This document shows, piece by piece, positions 28,148 through 37,026 of a stretch of 64,000 bases of DNA (positions within the stretch are counted from its first letter, which is position 1; the number at the start of each line of letters is the position of its first letter). The notes beneath the pieces are model-generated. The model saw only the letters and a program-made list of their open reading frames with translations. It made no database searches and was not told where the DNA came from. The DNA comes from Bacteroidota bacterium. Lineage in GTDB: Bacteria > Bacteroidota > Bacteroidia > Chitinophagales > LD1. The position numbers and the translations under genes were made by a program. The stretch spans positions 496,001-560,000 of the forward strand of contig JAFDYN010000007.1 of assembly GCA_018267385.1 (NCBI GenBank). Reading direction: 5' to 3'.

Positions 28148-29203
28148 CTAGTGACCAGCTACTGTAGGCTGCTTCACACCCGGGCGCACGTAGAAATCCT
28201 GATAGGTCCTGAGCGCTTTGCCCCAGACATAATACTGTATCAGGCCAAAATCTTTGCGTCCATCCATAGCGATATAGTAATGCTCCACATCATACAGCAG
28301 CTTGCGGCCATTATCATCAAACTGCTGGCGGCTGTGCTCATTGACAGGCATATAGAATATCTCGACGTTGGTCTCTGTATCATCTACGCGCTTCATTTGG
28401 ATAGTGCAGAAGGGCTGCATGCCGAGTATTGTATCTTTGATCGGGTTTGTATTTTCAAAGGCCTCCAGAGAGAGGCCGTCGAAAAACTCCAGGTACTGGT
28501 GTATAAAGCGCTGCCTGGGCTGTGCATCTGCCAGGCCGTCACTATTGGTGATCACAAAGGTGTCTCGTGCACCCACACGCGTCAGAGAAAATGACTTCTG
28601 CTTTTCAAAATTATAAGTGACCGATAGTTTTTTGATGGTTGCGGCATTATCGCGATACACCCATTTAGTACGCCAGTATTCTTCATTGGCATAATAGCGG
28701 CTGGTGAGGTAGGCATTTATACCCGCGATATGTACTACGTATGGCCTGCTGGCAGGCTGACCGTCTATCTCCATGATCACGTAGGTGCCTGTACCGTCTG
28801 CGGTAGGGCCTCCCACATAGTATACTTTTGTGGGTTTATTGCCACCAGTATAGATCTCACAGCGAAAACGTTTTCTGGCCATATCGTTCAGCACCACCGG
28901 CTGCGCTTTTTCCGGTACGGGGTACTGAGTCTCCATTTTCTGTATAGCGGTGAAAAGCAATGCCAGAGACTCTTCATTGATACCATATTTCCCGTTTACC
29001 AGCCAGCGATTACCTTCTTTGGTCAGGGTGACCTTTTGTGATCTCACGTCTGTCAGCACGATCTTTGAGATAGCATCTACATCGCGTACTGCAAATTCGC
29101 TTTCCTTCTCGGCCAGTGTAGATGGCGAATAGCGATAAAGGAAGAACGCCACTCCTCCGGCCAGCAGTGCCAGTATGGCTATATATGGTAGTAGTTTTTT
29201 CAT
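28148..29203 (-). CDS. DUF4340-containing protein cotranscribed with gldG
   Basis: A protein of 351 residues from the ATG at 29203, which overlaps the gldG stop codon as TGATG. The frame is open 31 codons further upstream, but that section reads through gldG and starts no signal. One N-terminal membrane helix (LLPYIAILALLAGGVAFFLYRY) is followed by a periplasmic DUF4340 domain (e.g. KIVLTDVRSQKVTLTKEGNRWLVNGKYGINEESLALLFTAI). DUF4340 proteins accompany GldG-like ABC_transp_aux proteins in many bacteria. The role is presumably as a partner of the GldFG membrane complex. Confidence 0.88.
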   Translation of the reverse strand: MKKLLPYIAILALLAGGVAFFLYRYSPSTLAEKESEFAVRDVDAISKIVLTDVRSQKVTLTKEGNRWLVNGKYGINEESLALLFTAIQKMETQYPVPEKAQPVVLNDMARKRFRCEIYTGGNKPTKVYYVGGPTADGTGTYVIMEIDGQPASRPYVVHIAGINAYLTSRYYANEEYWRTKWVYRDNAATIKKLSVTYNFEKQKSFSLTRVGARDTFVITNSDGLADAQPRQRFIHQYLEFFDGLSLEAFENTNPIKDTILGMQPFCTIQMKRVDDTETNVEIFYMPVNEHSRQQFDDNGRKLLYDVEHYYIAMDGRKDFGLIQYYVWGKALRTYQDFYVRPGVKQPTVAGH

Positions 29204-30936
29204 CAGGTGGTGTATTTCTTGCGGCGATAGTAGTTGAATCCCACACCCAGTATGATCACCACAGCTATGGGCAGCAGGATATTGATCAGCTGCCACCGGG
29301 TTTTTTCATCCCTCACCCTGGCTACATTGAGCATCCTGATCTTTACTTCTTTATTGCGTGTCTCCAGCAGGCCGGAGTTGTCCGTCAGGTACTGGATGCA
29401 GTTCAGAATAAAATCTTTATTGGCAAAGGTCTGCTGGGTGACAGAATAGTACCCCAGCGGGTAGGCAAATTTGTCTTGCGGCGCCATTTCATTCCGGATG
29501 ATATCGCCATCACCTATGACGATCATTTTGCCGCTGGTATCGCTGTGATCCAGAAACTTTAGCCCCCCTACACTGTCTCCCATAGCCAGAAACTCAGGGC
29601 TGAGGCGATTCGTATACAGTGACTGAAACCGGCCCTCCAGCAGTACGGCTACCGGCAGCCGGGCCTGGTTATAGTATTGAGGGTTTGGGGCCTGCTGCAG
29701 TATACCAAAGTGTACCCGTACCGGAGTCATGACGGCCTTGCAATTATCACTGGTGTGTAGCAATATGGTCTTGCGGACGCCCGGATTTCTGATCGTATCT
29801 ACTGTGCTGACAAACTGTGCTGCTATGGGGTCAAGATTGCGCACGATAGGATTATTGACACTATCAGAGATCAGCTGCGGAAAGTAGTACCAGGGGAATA
29901 GCTCGACCTGCGGACCGCCACCCATGCTACCCACCCGCAGTGGTATGGGGTTGCAGTGGTTGATATCCTGTACCAGGTCTGTATTGATACGGGTACCGTA
30001 TTTGAAAAGCTGGTCATCCAGGTTCAGATTGCGATCTACTACAAACTGGCCTGTGAGATTGGTCTTCAGACTGTCAAAGTCGGCCGTAGTAGCATCTATC
30101 AGCCACATTACTTTGCCGCCATGCATGATGTATTGATCTATCTTGTATTTGTCCTTTTCGTCAAAGGCTGCCAGGGGTTTGGCTATGACCAATGCGTCAA
30201 AGTCCTCATCTATTTTATAGCGCTTTGTAATATCCAGACGCGCCACTGCATACTTCAGGTTTATGAGCTGCTGCTGTATATCGGCCAGTCCGTTATTGTC
30301 CAGCTCTCCATGACCTGAGCTAAATGCGATCTTTGGCTGCTTGTACTGGGTCAGCTTCTGTATAGCTGTCGCAAATTTATACTCCAGTGACACGGCGGAC
30401 CTGCTGAGCATGGTCTCCACATCCGTCTTGGCCTGTGCCTCTATGAGCTGTATAGGATATTCTCTGCCCATATAGTATGCTATGGCACATGGAAAGACGA
30501 GGGTGTTGTTGAGTTTATTGGCACCACTGGTCTGGTCTGTAGCGGGGGCCAGTCCTTTATTATAGAGCTCTTCTATCAGGGCCTTGCGCTCGGCGTCACT
30601 TTTGCCTTTCACAGGATCTATAAATTCAAACTCTATGTTCTTGCCGCCATAGGCGCGCAGGTCTACCAGCAGGTCATGGGTAGACTGCCGCAGGCGCTTG
30701 TACTTGGCAGACATATCACCCTCCAGGTATACCTTAAAGGTCACTACATCGTGCAGGTTCTTTACCAGCCGCCGTGTAGATGGCATGACGGAAAACTTCT
30801 TCTCAGATGTCAGGTCTATACGCGTATACACATACTGGCTCAGTATATTGGCGAGTACCAGTATCCCCATCATCACCAGCAGGATGAAGATCGCATCGCG
30901 GCGGTTGCCCATATTTCTTTTCAGCCCTTTTACCAT
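29203..30936 (-). CDS. gldG: Gliding motility-associated ABC transporter substrate-binding-like protein GldG
   Basis: A protein of 577 residues. An N-terminal membrane helix (AIFILLVMMGILVLANILSQYVYTRIDLTSEKKFSV) leads into an ABC_transp_aux domain (about 50-330: VTFKVYLEGDMSAKYKRLRQSTHDLLVDL, IAFSSGHGELDNNGL), and a second helix near the C-terminus (LINILLPIAVVIILGVGF) precedes a basic tail. Together with GldF and the separately encoded ATPase GldA it forms an ABC-type complex needed for gliding in Flavobacterium johnsoniae. It overlaps gldF by 7 bases upstream and DUF4340 by one base downstream. GldA is not in the window, as is common. Confidence 0.92.
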   Translation of the reverse strand: MVKGLKRNMGNRRDAIFILLVMMGILVLANILSQYVYTRIDLTSEKKFSVMPSTRRLVKNLHDVVTFKVYLEGDMSAKYKRLRQSTHDLLVDLRAYGGKNIEFEFIDPVKGKSDAERKALIEELYNKGLAPATDQTSGANKLNNTLVFPCAIAYYMGREYPIQLIEAQAKTDVETMLSRSAVSLEYKFATAIQKLTQYKQPKIAFSSGHGELDNNGLADIQQQLINLKYAVARLDITKRYKIDEDFDALVIAKPLAAFDEKDKYKIDQYIMHGGKVMWLIDATTADFDSLKTNLTGQFVVDRNLNLDDQLFKYGTRINTDLVQDINHCNPIPLRVGSMGGGPQVELFPWYYFPQLISDSVNNPIVRNLDPIAAQFVSTVDTIRNPGVRKTILLHTSDNCKAVMTPVRVHFGILQQAPNPQYYNQARLPVAVLLEGRFQSLYTNRLSPEFLAMGDSVGGLKFLDHSDTSGKMIVIGDGDIIRNEMAPQDKFAYPLGYYSVTQQTFANKDFILNCIQYLTDNSGLLETRNKEVKIRMLNVARVRDEKTRWQLINILLPIAVVIILGVGFNYYRRKKYTT

Positions 30937-31661
30937 TTTCTGCTAGCTAGTGATGTACGGGTGAAAAAAGTGAATAGCGTAATAACGGAAAGGAAATACA
31001 CGACATCTCGCGTATCCAGTATACCGCGGCCCATAGACTCATAGTGTGCATAGAGGCCAAACTGCTCTACGATATAGTCAGACTTGCCATAGAAGACACC
31101 CAGCCGCGCCAAGCCCTCTATAGCATAGAAGAAGATGAAGCAAATAAACGCCCCCAGGATGAAGGCTACGATCTGGCTGCGCGTGATGGAGGAGGCGAAA
31201 AGGCTGATAGAGACAAAAACTGCGCTCAGAAACACGAGCCCGAAATAGGAGCCCCAGGTGCCTCCGGAGTCTACATTGCCTACCGGATAGGCCAGGTGGC
31301 TGATAGAGTAAAAGTAGATCAAGGTAGGGGCTATAGCGCAGAGCACCAGCGTGAGCGCGGCCAGAAACTTGCCCATAATGATAGCCGTATCTGTGAGGGG
31401 GCGGGTGGCCAGCAGCTCTATGGTGCCTGACTGCATCTCTTCAGAGAAAGAGCGCATAGTGATGGCCGGGATCAGCATCATGAGGATAAAGGGAGCGATG
31501 TAGAAAAAGTAATCCAGTGAGGCATAGCCCGCATCCAGGATATTGGCCTCCGGAGAGAACCACACCATAAAGCCCACCAGCAGCAGGAAGACGCAGATGG
31601 CTATATAGCCGATCAGCGAGCTAAAAAACTGGCGCAGTTCCTTCTGAAATATGGCAAACAT
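30930..31661 (-). CDS. gldF: Gliding motility ABC-2 type permease GldF
   Basis: A protein of 243 residues with six predicted membrane helices. The sequence MFAIFQKELRQFFSSLIGYIAICVFLLLVGF and PFILMMLIPAITMRSFSEEMQSGTIELLATRPLTD is the ABC-2 permease signature, with the conserved EEMQSGTIELL loop. It ends 7 bases inside gldG, the usual translational coupling. It would carry the export partner of the GldAFG complex. No clear promoter element is seen in the 240 bases upstream, which it shares with the divergent cupin gene. Confidence 0.93.
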   Translation of the reverse strand: MFAIFQKELRQFFSSLIGYIAICVFLLLVGFMVWFSPEANILDAGYASLDYFFYIAPFILMMLIPAITMRSFSEEMQSGTIELLATRPLTDTAIIMGKFLAALTLVLCAIAPTLIYFYSISHLAYPVGNVDSGGTWGSYFGLVFLSAVFVSISLFASSITRSQIVAFILGAFICFIFFYAIEGLARLGVFYGKSDYIVEQFGLYAHYESMGRGILDTRDVVYFLSVITLFTFFTRTSLASRKW

Positions 31662-31862
31662 CAGATGTAATAATAATTAAACCCACCCATAAGCTGCTGT
31701 ATACGCTATGGTTGTTAACGTATTTTGATGGGTCGGCAAATTTAAAGGAATAATGCGCGCCTGCAAGTCATAGCTTTGTCAAAGAATGTAGAATAGATAT
31801 TGCGCTCGTCGTTTATCCCTATCAAGGCATGCCTCTTTCACATCTATGAAAGTTATCAGTCC

Positions 31863-31895
31863 TTTGGCAGATTGTTAATTTATACGCTACCTTTG
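31863..31895 (+). promoter_or_regulatory. Promoter of the cupin/JmjC-like gene (TTTG - 21 bp - TACCTTTG)
   Basis: TTTG at 31863-31866 and TACCTTTG at 31888-31895 resemble the Bacteroidota consensus with a slightly long spacer. The -7 element ends only seven bases before the ATG at 31903, implying a leaderless or nearly leaderless transcript. Confidence 0.5.
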
Positions 31896-31902
31896 TTATA
31901 GT

Positions 31903-32790
31903 ATGATGGTTCTGAAACAAGTAGACAGACGTAGCGGACTCACTAAAAAGGAGTTTGTAAACGAATACCTGCGCCCTCAGAAGCCAGTGGTATTGACTGA
32001 TATCACAAAGGACTGGCCAGCCCTGGATAAGTGGACGCTGGACTTTTTTAAAAGCCAGTATGGAGACCTGACTGTCCCCGTTTTCAGTAGTAACTACTCC
32101 AAGCCAGGTCCGGGCTATATGTCTTCTGACCGGGAGATGAAGTTTCGAGACTTTCTGGCGGAGACCGAAAAGGGCCACACAGACCTGCGCCTCTTCCTGT
32201 TTGATATTTTTAAATCTGCCCCTGAGCTGCGGGGCGATTTTCAGTTTCCCACTGTGATGCGTGGCTTTTTGAAGCGCTTCCCTTTTATGTTCTTTGGTGG
32301 TGAGGGCTCAGAGGTGACCATGCACTATGATATAGACTGTGCCAATGTCTTCCTCACCCAGTTTGTAGGTCACAAGCGGGTGATACTTTTCCCACCGGAA
32401 GAGTCAGCCAAGATCTACCATCATCCTTTCACCGTCAAGAGCCTGATAGCGCCCGAGAGGCCGGATTATGAGAAATTTCCCGCCCTACAGAATGTACAGG
32501 GGTACGAGACTATCCTATCTCACGGTGAGATGATCTTCATGCCTACGCGCTACTGGCACTACATGCACTACCTCGATTTCAGCTTTGGGCTGGCTCTCCG
32601 CTCTCAGAGCAGCTGGGCCACCAGGGGCCGCGGAGCATTTAATATCGCCTCGCACTTTCTGGTAGACAAAGGATTTAATATCCTCTCGCCAAAACGATGG
32701 CACGAGTGGAAGGAGCGCGCAGCCTATGAGCGTGCCAGGCCCTTTGAGCCCCAAAGGCCTAATCATGGTGAGCTGAATGCCAGCCTGTAA
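31903..32790 (+). CDS. Cupin-like (JmjC-type) domain protein, putative Fe(II)/2-oxoglutarate oxygenase
   Basis: A protein of 295 residues. The N-terminal part (EFVNEYLRPQKPVVLTDITKDWPALDKWTLDFFKSQYGDLTVPV) is typical of the cupin_8/JmjC hydroxylase group, which modifies proteins or other substrates. The iron ligands are visible as HYDID (residues about 145-149: His-x-Asp) and the later His in TRYWHYMHYLD. KRVILFPPEESAKIY is the conserved strand with the 2-oxoglutarate-contacting Lys/Arg. Substrate is unknown. It is followed 9 bases later by the DUF2233 gene. The two adjacent ATGs at 31903 and 31906 are both possible starts. Confidence 0.85.
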   Translation: MMVLKQVDRRSGLTKKEFVNEYLRPQKPVVLTDITKDWPALDKWTLDFFKSQYGDLTVPVFSSNYSKPGPGYMSSDREMKFRDFLAETEKGHTDLRLFLFDIFKSAPELRGDFQFPTVMRGFLKRFPFMFFGGEGSEVTMHYDIDCANVFLTQFVGHKRVILFPPEESAKIYHHPFTVKSLIAPERPDYEKFPALQNVQGYETILSHGEMIFMPTRYWHYMHYLDFSFGLALRSQSSWATRGRGAFNIASHFLVDKGFNILSPKRWHEWKERAAYERARPFEPQRPNHGELNASL

Positions 32791-32799
32791 TCATCCATC

Positions 32800-33495
32800 A
32801 TGAAAACGCTTATAGTCTTGTTTTTTTCCCTGGTATCACTGATGGCCTCTGCACAGATCGCGGCTGTGAGCTATATAGCAGATCCGGGAAAGGATGACCT
32901 GCGAATGTACTGGCGCGACAGTAGCGGAAAGGTGATCTGCCATTTTGCCGCACTGAAGGAAATAGCTGATCAGCAAAACCGTCAGCTTATCTTTGCCATG
33001 AATGGCGGCATGTATATGGAGGACCGCACCCCTGTAGGACTATATATAGAGAATGGGAAAATCCTGCACCCGCTCAATACCAAAACAGGCAAAGGCAACT
33101 TTTTTATCCAGCCTAATGGCATCTTCTACATCTGCTCCGACCGCCATGCAGGCGTCTGTAGCACGCAGGATTTCGGCAAAGTAAAGGATGTGAAATACGC
33201 TACGCAATCCGGACCGATGCTGATCAAAGACGGCAAGATCAATGCAGCGTTTGATTCCGCCTCGCACAATCTGAATATCAAAAATGGCGTAGGTGTTTTG
33301 CCGGATGGCAGGGTACTTTTTGCCATGTCTAAAGGGAAAGTCACGTTCTATCAGTTTGCTAAATACTTTGCCGATAAGGGTTGCCCCAATGCGCTATACC
33401 TAGATGGCTACGTATCCCGCATCTACCTGCCACAGGCCGGGGTAGTGCAGATAGACGACTCCCGCTTTGGTGTCCTCATCGCCGTGATGCAATAA
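32800..33495 (+). CDS. Phosphodiester glycosidase-like (DUF2233/NAGPA) secreted protein
   Basis: A protein of 231 residues with a signal peptide (MKTLIVLFFSLVSLMASAQ). The fold is recognised by FAMNGGMYMEDRTPVGLYIENGK, FFIQPNGIFYI, ATQSGPMLIKDGKIN, NGVGVLPDGRVLFAMSKG, and ALYLDGYVSRIY, matching the phosphodiester glycosidase (NAGPA-like) domain. The usual LDGGxS segment here reads LDGYVS. Members cleave N-acetylglucosamine or related sugars from phosphodiesters; the natural target here is unknown. It is 9 bases after the cupin gene and probably cotranscribed, and it converges on DUF458 with no terminator. Confidence 0.85.
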   Translation: MKTLIVLFFSLVSLMASAQIAAVSYIADPGKDDLRMYWRDSSGKVICHFAALKEIADQQNRQLIFAMNGGMYMEDRTPVGLYIENGKILHPLNTKTGKGNFFIQPNGIFYICSDRHAGVCSTQDFGKVKDVKYATQSGPMLIKDGKINAAFDSASHNLNIKNGVGVLPDGRVLFAMSKGKVTFYQFAKYFADKGCPNALYLDGYVSRIYLPQAGVVQIDDSRFGVLIAVMQ

Positions 33496-33506
33496 TTGTT
33501 CTGAGC

Positions 33507-33998
33507 TTATACCACCTTATTGGCGCAGCAGCTAGCGGCTACGGCATCAGGCTTAGCCTTGAAGGTAAAGCCCATAGACAGGATATAGCCCATGGCCTCA
33601 CTCAGGGCAGTATTGGAGCCAAAGCGCGGATTGGTATTGATATCCGCATGGACCTCCAGCTCTGTTTTGTACTGATCAAAAAGAGGGCACAGGTGATAGG
33701 CTATCTCTATAGAGCGAGACACCTCGTGCAGCATCCGTTCCTTCAGCGTCATGCGCTGCTGCGAGCGCAGGGTGTTGATGAACATGTAGCCGCCCTTGCC
33801 CTTGCGGAGCAGCAGTATGACCGTGGCAAACTCCGTCTCCAGTCCGTAGACCTGAGAGTCAGTGCCGATACATACTTTGATCTTGTTTCCTGAGTCGCTC
33901 TCGTGGATGAGCGCCTTCTCCACCACCTCGCTGATCGGCGCACTGAATGTCGTGCCGTCCAGCTTCCTCCATCTCCCATTGACTACGGTTGATTGCAT
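33507..33998 (-). CDS. DUF458 (ribonuclease H-like, YkuK type) protein
   Basis: A protein of 163 residues. Family segments are FSAPISEVVEKALIH (start), KVCIGTDSQVYGLETEFATVILLLRKGKGGYMFI (core with GTDSQ) and ELEVHADINTNPRFGSNTALSEAMGYILSMGFTFKAKPDAVAASCCANKVV (C-terminal half with HADIN and the terminal Cys pair). DUF458 belongs to the RNase H-like clan; the YkuK relative is linked to sporulation in Bacillus, but the role here is unknown. It lies between convergent genes and is a single-gene unit. Confidence 0.85.
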   Translation of the reverse strand: MQSTVVNGRWRKLDGTTFSAPISEVVEKALIHESDSGNKIKVCIGTDSQVYGLETEFATVILLLRKGKGGYMFINTLRSQQRMTLKERMLHEVSRSIEIAYHLCPLFDQYKTELEVHADINTNPRFGSNTALSEAMGYILSMGFTFKAKPDAVAASCCANKVV

Positions 33999-34168
33999 AA
34001 GCGTTGGTTTTATTAAAATTAAAACCAGAATCCCTGACTTTCCTAATCTAAAGACGACTTTTTGTACACAGCCAGTTGTGAGGTGTTGCGGCTTTTCATT
34101 GTCTTTACGATTTCTTTACAGAGCAGAGTTATATTTTAGGTTGTTATCTTAGTCGTATCCATTTCTAT

Positions 34169-35572
34169 ATGAAGCATAAAACAATCATTATCCTTTTATG
34201 GCTGCTCGTGACGGCTGCCAGGGCGCAAGACGATAAAAGACTATTCTTTGGCACGCCTGCCTTTCATGGCGCGCAGCTGATAGGCTACTATCCCAATACT
34301 CCTTTTCTATTTGCTATGCCGGTCACCGGCACGCGGCCTATACAGTATAGCGCAGTCAATCTGCCTATGGGGCTCGCGCTGGACGAGAAGACAGGCTTCA
34401 TCACCGGCAATATAAAAAAGGCGGGAACCTATAAGGTGACGCTCGTAGCCGTAAATCAGTTTGGCAAGACCACGGAAGATGTGACCATAGTGATAGGGGA
34501 CAAGCTCTGCCTCACGCCGCCCATGGGCTGGAATAGCTGGAATGTCTTTACCTCAGAGATCAGCGAGCAGCTACTGATGGAGATGGCAGATGCCATGGCC
34601 TCAAACGGTATGCGCGACCTCGGCTATCAGTATATCAACATCGATGACTTCTGGCACGCCTCAGAGAGAGAGTCAGATGGCAGGCCAAAGGTGGATAGTA
34701 TAAAGTTTCCGCATGGGATGAAATACCTCGCCGACTATGTACATAGCAAAGGCCTCAAGCTCGGTATCTACTCCTGCGCGGGTGATAAGACTTGTGGTAA
34801 ATGCTTTGGTGGGTATGCGCATGAGGAGATAGATGCAAAGACCTACGCAGAGTGGGGTATAGACCTGCTGAAGTATGACTACTGCTTTGCGCCATGGGGG
34901 CAGAAGGCCGCTATAGAGCGCTATACCAAGATGGGTACAGCCCTCAGAAACTCCGGTCGCTCTATCGTCTTCAGCGTATGCGAGTGGGGTCTGCGCAAGC
35001 CGTGGCTCTGGGCAGAAAAAGCAGGCGGCCACTACTGGCGCACTACGCCGGATATCTTTGATACCTGGAATCATGGCAATCCCTTTCAGATGAGTGTCAT
35101 GAGAATACTCAAGAAGCAACGCGGCCTGGAGAAATATGCCGGCCCCGGCCACTGGAATGACCCAGATATGCTGCTGGTGGGCAATCATGGCAAAGGCCGC
35201 GCTACAAGCTCTGGCGGACTTTACAAGGGATTGACGCAGGATGAATACAAGGCCCACTTTGCCCTGTGGTGTATGATGAGTGCGCCGCTGCTGGTGAGCT
35301 GTGACCTGCGTACTATCTCAAAGGAGGATTTTGAGATCATCACGGACGCAGATATGATAGCGCTAAATCAAGACCCTGCGCTGACTCCGGGGCGAGTGAT
35401 CAAAAAGCACGGAAGTATATGGGAATATGCTAAAACTCTCAATCAATACCAGTGGATCACGATGTACCTCAATACGAGTAAAAAGTCGAAACCTGATCCT
35501 ATATCAGCAGGGCGTATGATCCCTGCCCACGGTATATCGTGGCAGAGAAACAGCAGGCTGCCGGATAGGTGA
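34169..35572 (+). CDS. GH27 alpha-galactosidase-like protein with reduced C-terminal domain
   Basis: A protein of 467 residues with a signal peptide ending AARA, an N-terminal He_PIG-type Ig domain (about 40-110: GYYPNTPFLFAMPVTGTRPIQY...GTYKVTLVAVNQFG), and the GH27 barrel (about 113-400). The catalytic nucleophile is in LLKYDYCFAPWG and the acid/base region is in PGHWNDPDMLLVG; other landmarks are PPMGWNSWN and QYINIDDFWH. After IWEYAKTLNQYQWITMYLNTSK, the C-terminal beta-sandwich is mostly missing, ending in a fragment MIPAHGISW that resembles the usual final strand. The lost 35-45 residues suggest an internal deletion; the barrel itself is complete. Confidence 0.88.
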   Translation: MKHKTIIILLWLLVTAARAQDDKRLFFGTPAFHGAQLIGYYPNTPFLFAMPVTGTRPIQYSAVNLPMGLALDEKTGFITGNIKKAGTYKVTLVAVNQFGKTTEDVTIVIGDKLCLTPPMGWNSWNVFTSEISEQLLMEMADAMASNGMRDLGYQYINIDDFWHASERESDGRPKVDSIKFPHGMKYLADYVHSKGLKLGIYSCAGDKTCGKCFGGYAHEEIDAKTYAEWGIDLLKYDYCFAPWGQKAAIERYTKMGTALRNSGRSIVFSVCEWGLRKPWLWAEKAGGHYWRTTPDIFDTWNHGNPFQMSVMRILKKQRGLEKYAGPGHWNDPDMLLVGNHGKGRATSSGGLYKGLTQDEYKAHFALWCMMSAPLLVSCDLRTISKEDFEIITDADMIALNQDPALTPGRVIKKHGSIWEYAKTLNQYQWITMYLNTSKKSKPDPISAGRMIPAHGISWQRNSRLPDR

Positions 35573-35576
35573 TCTA

Positions 35577-36005
35577 CTAGTCAGCCTTAAACTCTATCTT
35601 CCGATGCGTCCCATCGCAGAAGGGCTTATTGCTGGAAGCGCCGCAGCGGCAGAAGGCAGTCACATTGTTCTTTTTCATCAGCTCACCTTTTGAGTTTTTG
35701 ACGGTCACATTGCCATAGACCAGTAGGGGGCCGTCTTTCGACGCTTCTACTATTGTCTCGGCATCTACATCTATGCGCTCGGGGCCGGCTTCGTTATTCA
35801 TATAGTAGCTTAGTGCACCACTGGGGCAGCGCTTCACCTGTGCCACGATACGCTCGGTGGTCGCACCCTCCGGTTTGATCCATGGCTTCACGAATGGATC
35901 AAAGACCTCGCGCAGCTCCGTCCAGCATAGCTTGGAGTGGATGCAGATATCCGGTTTCCAGATCACGGTGACTTCTCCGTTGGTATACTTCTTAGTGACT
36001 TCCAT
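35577..36005 (-). CDS. CDGSH iron-sulfur protein with N-terminal Fer4-like domain
   Basis: A protein of 142 residues. Residues about 10-70 form a (4Fe-4S) mono-cluster/Fer4_19-like domain (DICIHSKLCWTELREVFDPFVKPW...VKRCPSGALSY, with Cys at about 21, 27 and 60). The C-terminal CDGSH domain is complete: CRCGASSNKPFCDGTHRKI provides the 3-Cys/1-His ligands of a 2Fe-2S cluster. Such proteins act in redox or iron-sulfur handling. It is the last of a three-gene unit after the FMN reductase and OsmC genes (13 bases from OsmC), suggesting a shared oxidative or thiol stress role (inference). Confidence 0.9.
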   Translation of the reverse strand: MEVTKKYTNGEVTVIWKPDICIHSKLCWTELREVFDPFVKPWIKPEGATTERIVAQVKRCPSGALSYYMNNEAGPERIDVDAETIVEASKDGPLLVYGNVTVKNSKGELMKKNNVTAFCRCGASSNKPFCDGTHRKIEFKAD

Positions 36006-36018
36006 GTGGGTAGGGGTT

Positions 36019-36414
36019 TTAGTTGCTTAAATTGGTTTCTATATGGATGGGATTGGTCAGCGCTTTATGTATCGGGCATTTATTGGCTATCTCCAGTAGC
36101 CTGGCGCGGTCCTCGGCGCCGAGGCTTCCGGTCAGGGTGATATCGCGCTTGATCTCAGTCGTATTCTTCTCCTTGTCCCACACCAGGGTGATATGGGCTT
36201 GCAGTCCATCCAGGGCCATGCCCTTGCGGTCAGCATACATACGCACAGTAGCGCAGGTGCAGGCACCCAGTGCTGCAGCCAGCAGCTCATGGGGATTGGG
36301 GCCGAGGTCGGTGCCTTCGTTTTCCTTAGGCTCGTCGGCTATGATACTATGGTCGCGTGCCTGTATACTGACACGATAATGGTCTCTCGTGATAGATGCT
36401 GTGATCTCTGACAT
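36019..36414 (-). CDS. OsmC family peroxiredoxin-like protein
   Basis: A protein of 131 residues with the OsmC/Ohr fold signature: an N-terminal beta meander, DEPKENEGTDLGPNPHELLAAALGACTCATVRMYADRKG (about 27-65, with the catalytic first Cys), and KCPIHKALTNPIHIETN at the end (second Cys, near 112). OsmC proteins reduce organic hydroperoxides using thiols. It lies between the FMN reductase (3 bases upstream) and the CDGSH gene, consistent with a small redox operon. Confidence 0.92.
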   Translation of the reverse strand: MSEITASITRDHYRVSIQARDHSIIADEPKENEGTDLGPNPHELLAAALGACTCATVRMYADRKGMALDGLQAHITLVWDKEKNTTEIKRDITLTGSLGAEDRARLLEIANKCPIHKALTNPIHIETNLSN

Positions 36415-36417
36415 TGC

Positions 36418-36978
36418 TTATGATTTTAGTTTTTTATCTCTGATAGCTTCCGCCAGCCAGATAAATTCGCTGACGAACCGGTCCAGGCTCTTTGACAGAA
36501 ATTCATCTTTCACTGCCCCGCTGTCATCAAAGGCATGCTGCACATTTGATACGAGCAGTTTATATGGCATAGGGTATGCGCCGAGAGATAGTACCAGCTG
36601 CTGCATTTCTGTAGAGGCATTGATACCGCCCATCCGCCCTGCTCCTACAGATACTACACCTATCGGCTTGCGTTTAAACTCCTCTGAGAAATAATCGACT
36701 GCATTTTTCAAAGCACCGGAGTAGGAGCCGTGATACTCCGGCGAGAGGAAAATAATAGCATCTGCTTTATCCAGCTTCTGCTGTATGTCTGTGAGGCCGG
36801 GTAGTGTATTCCCTTCTTCACTGTACTGCTCCTCCAGCACCGGCAGATCGTATGCTGCCAGGTCTATGATAGCTGCCTGTGTATGTCCGCTGCGGTGAAA
36901 GCGTGCCATCAGTGCTACAGCTACATCATGGCTTTTGCGCCCTTTTCTGATACTTCCTGATATGATGATTATATTCAT
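36418..36978 (-). CDS. NAD(P)H-dependent FMN reductase
   Basis: A protein of 186 residues with the flavodoxin-like fold of the NADPH-dependent FMN reductase family. The FMN-binding loop is at the start (IIISGSIRKGRKSHDVA), and LSPEYHGSYSGALKNAVDYFSEEFKRKPIGVVSVGAGRMGG (about 98-138) is the second flavin segment. It would be the first gene of the redox unit with OsmC and CDGSH. The electron acceptor is unknown (quinones, azo dyes or chromate in relatives). Confidence 0.92.
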   Translation of the reverse strand: MNIIIISGSIRKGRKSHDVAVALMARFHRSGHTQAAIIDLAAYDLPVLEEQYSEEGNTLPGLTDIQQKLDKADAIIFLSPEYHGSYSGALKNAVDYFSEEFKRKPIGVVSVGAGRMGGINASTEMQQLVLSLGAYPMPYKLLVSNVQHAFDDSGAVKDEFLSKSLDRFVSEFIWLAEAIRDKKLKS

Positions 36979-37026
36979 TACTACCGGTGAAATTATAGCA
37001 TTATACTGATTCCGGAGCTACCACTC

